Shown: in pieces, positions 13,088 through 13,265 of the stretch
Position numbering within the stretch: the stretch's first letter is position 1
Layout of the letters: every line of letters starts with the position of its first letter
DNA from: an uncultured Patescibacteria group bacterium
Lineage (GTDB): Bacteria; Patescibacteriota; Microgenomatia; UBA1406; GWC2-37-13
Length of the DNA stretch: 13,265 nt
NCBI GenBank assembly: GCA_938010745.1
Contig: CALLVF010000050.1
Coordinates: forward strand, 1 to 13,265
Direction of reading: 5' to 3'
Notes under the pieces: generated by a model
Databases searched by the model: none
Told to the model about the DNA's origin: nothing
Seen by the model: the letters and a program-made list of their open reading frames with translations, nothing else
Position numbers and translations under genes: made by a program

Positions 13088-13160
13088 ATTAACTCAAAAC
13101 TCAAAGGTCAAAACTGCAACTTAAAACCAAAACTAATTTTTTTATTAAATTTTGAGTTTT
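13088..13160. repeat. Family A repeat words and a 10-bp inverted repeat upstream of the permease
   Basis: The spacer between the partial gene at the right edge and the permease is made of words such as AACTCAAAACTCAAAGGTCA. AAAACTCAAA (13096-13105) is the exact reverse complement of TTTGAGTTTT (13151-13160), so the spacer could fold. No promoter or terminator is clear here. Confidence 0.45.
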
Positions 13161-13162
13161 TA

Positions 13163-13265
13163 TCATAAGTTTATTTTTTTCAATAACTGCGGATCCCTGA
13201 CATTGATATCTATTATTCCCTCAACTGTCTTTTTACCTCCCCTAATTTCTTTTCTTTTTTTCGGA
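13163..13265 (-). CDS. Partial CDS: C-terminus of an unidentified protein
   Basis: An open minus-strand frame enters from the right edge and ends at the TGA at 13163-13165. The 33 visible residues are PKKRKEIRGGKKTVEGIIDI followed by NVRDPQLLKKINL. They are basic and soluble-looking with no diagnostic motif. Its position 78 nt before the permease would suit the ATPase or another partner of that transporter, but the residues do not show this. The start lies outside the window. Confidence 0.5.
   Translation of the reverse strand, partial: PKKRKEIRGGKKTVEGIIDINVRDPQLLKKINL

Noticed and set aside
1..13265. Alternative genetic code (TGA as Gly, as in some CPR lineages)
   Set aside because: All intact genes translate fully with the standard code, and TGA serves as the stop of the glycosyltransferase gene and of the partial gene at the right edge.

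Overview
The window looks like a stretch of a small, strongly AT-rich bacterial genome, most likely a member of the Candidate Phyla Radiation (Patescibacteria). The evidence is the gene mix (PEGA-domain membrane protein, MreB, WecG/TagA glycosyltransferase, prepilin peptidase, class D/E-like sortase, MacB/FtsX-type permease), the tRNAs without an encoded CCA end, the weak Shine-Dalgarno signals, and short repeat words of a kind I associate with CPR genomes. The standard code works: TGA is used as a stop. The lineage is inferred from gene content; no rRNA or ribosomal protein is present to confirm it.

Left part (1-3170). Positions 1-425 have no intact gene, but the minus strand carries a decayed transposase that I assign to the IS1595/IS1016 type. 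Next on the minus strand are tRNA-Leu(CAG) and a GNAT acetyltransferase gene whose true N-terminus is hidden by a one-base frameshift. A small plus-strand gene encodes a coiled coil plus an FtsK-gamma-like winged helix. It converges on a minus-strand nucleotidyltransferase gene loaded with short repeat words.

Middle part (3171-6895). The minus strand carries a WecG/TagA glycosyltransferase and an MreB with an unusual Asp-to-Asn change in the phosphate-2 motif. Divergent from mreB is a plus-strand PEGA protein anchored by one membrane helix. About 340 bases of apparently decayed sequence follow it.

Right part (6896-13265). A long minus-strand run, read right to left, holds the end of an unidentified gene, a MacB/FtsX-type permease broken by two frameshifts, a membrane-anchored rhodanese-like protein without the catalytic Cys, a prepilin peptidase, tRNA-Arg(CCT), a sortase, and a GH13 sugar phosphorylase. 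Spacings within this run are mostly small (13, about 30, and 4 nt) or overlapping (8 nt), so it could be one transcription unit. Most of its products sit in or act at the cell envelope: export, pilin processing and protein attachment. The sugar phosphorylase is the cytoplasmic exception.

I did not find a convincing undescribed system. The items most worth checking are the MreB N153 substitution, the repeat words inserted in frame into two protein genes, the decayed IS, and three single-base homopolymer frameshifts that look alike.
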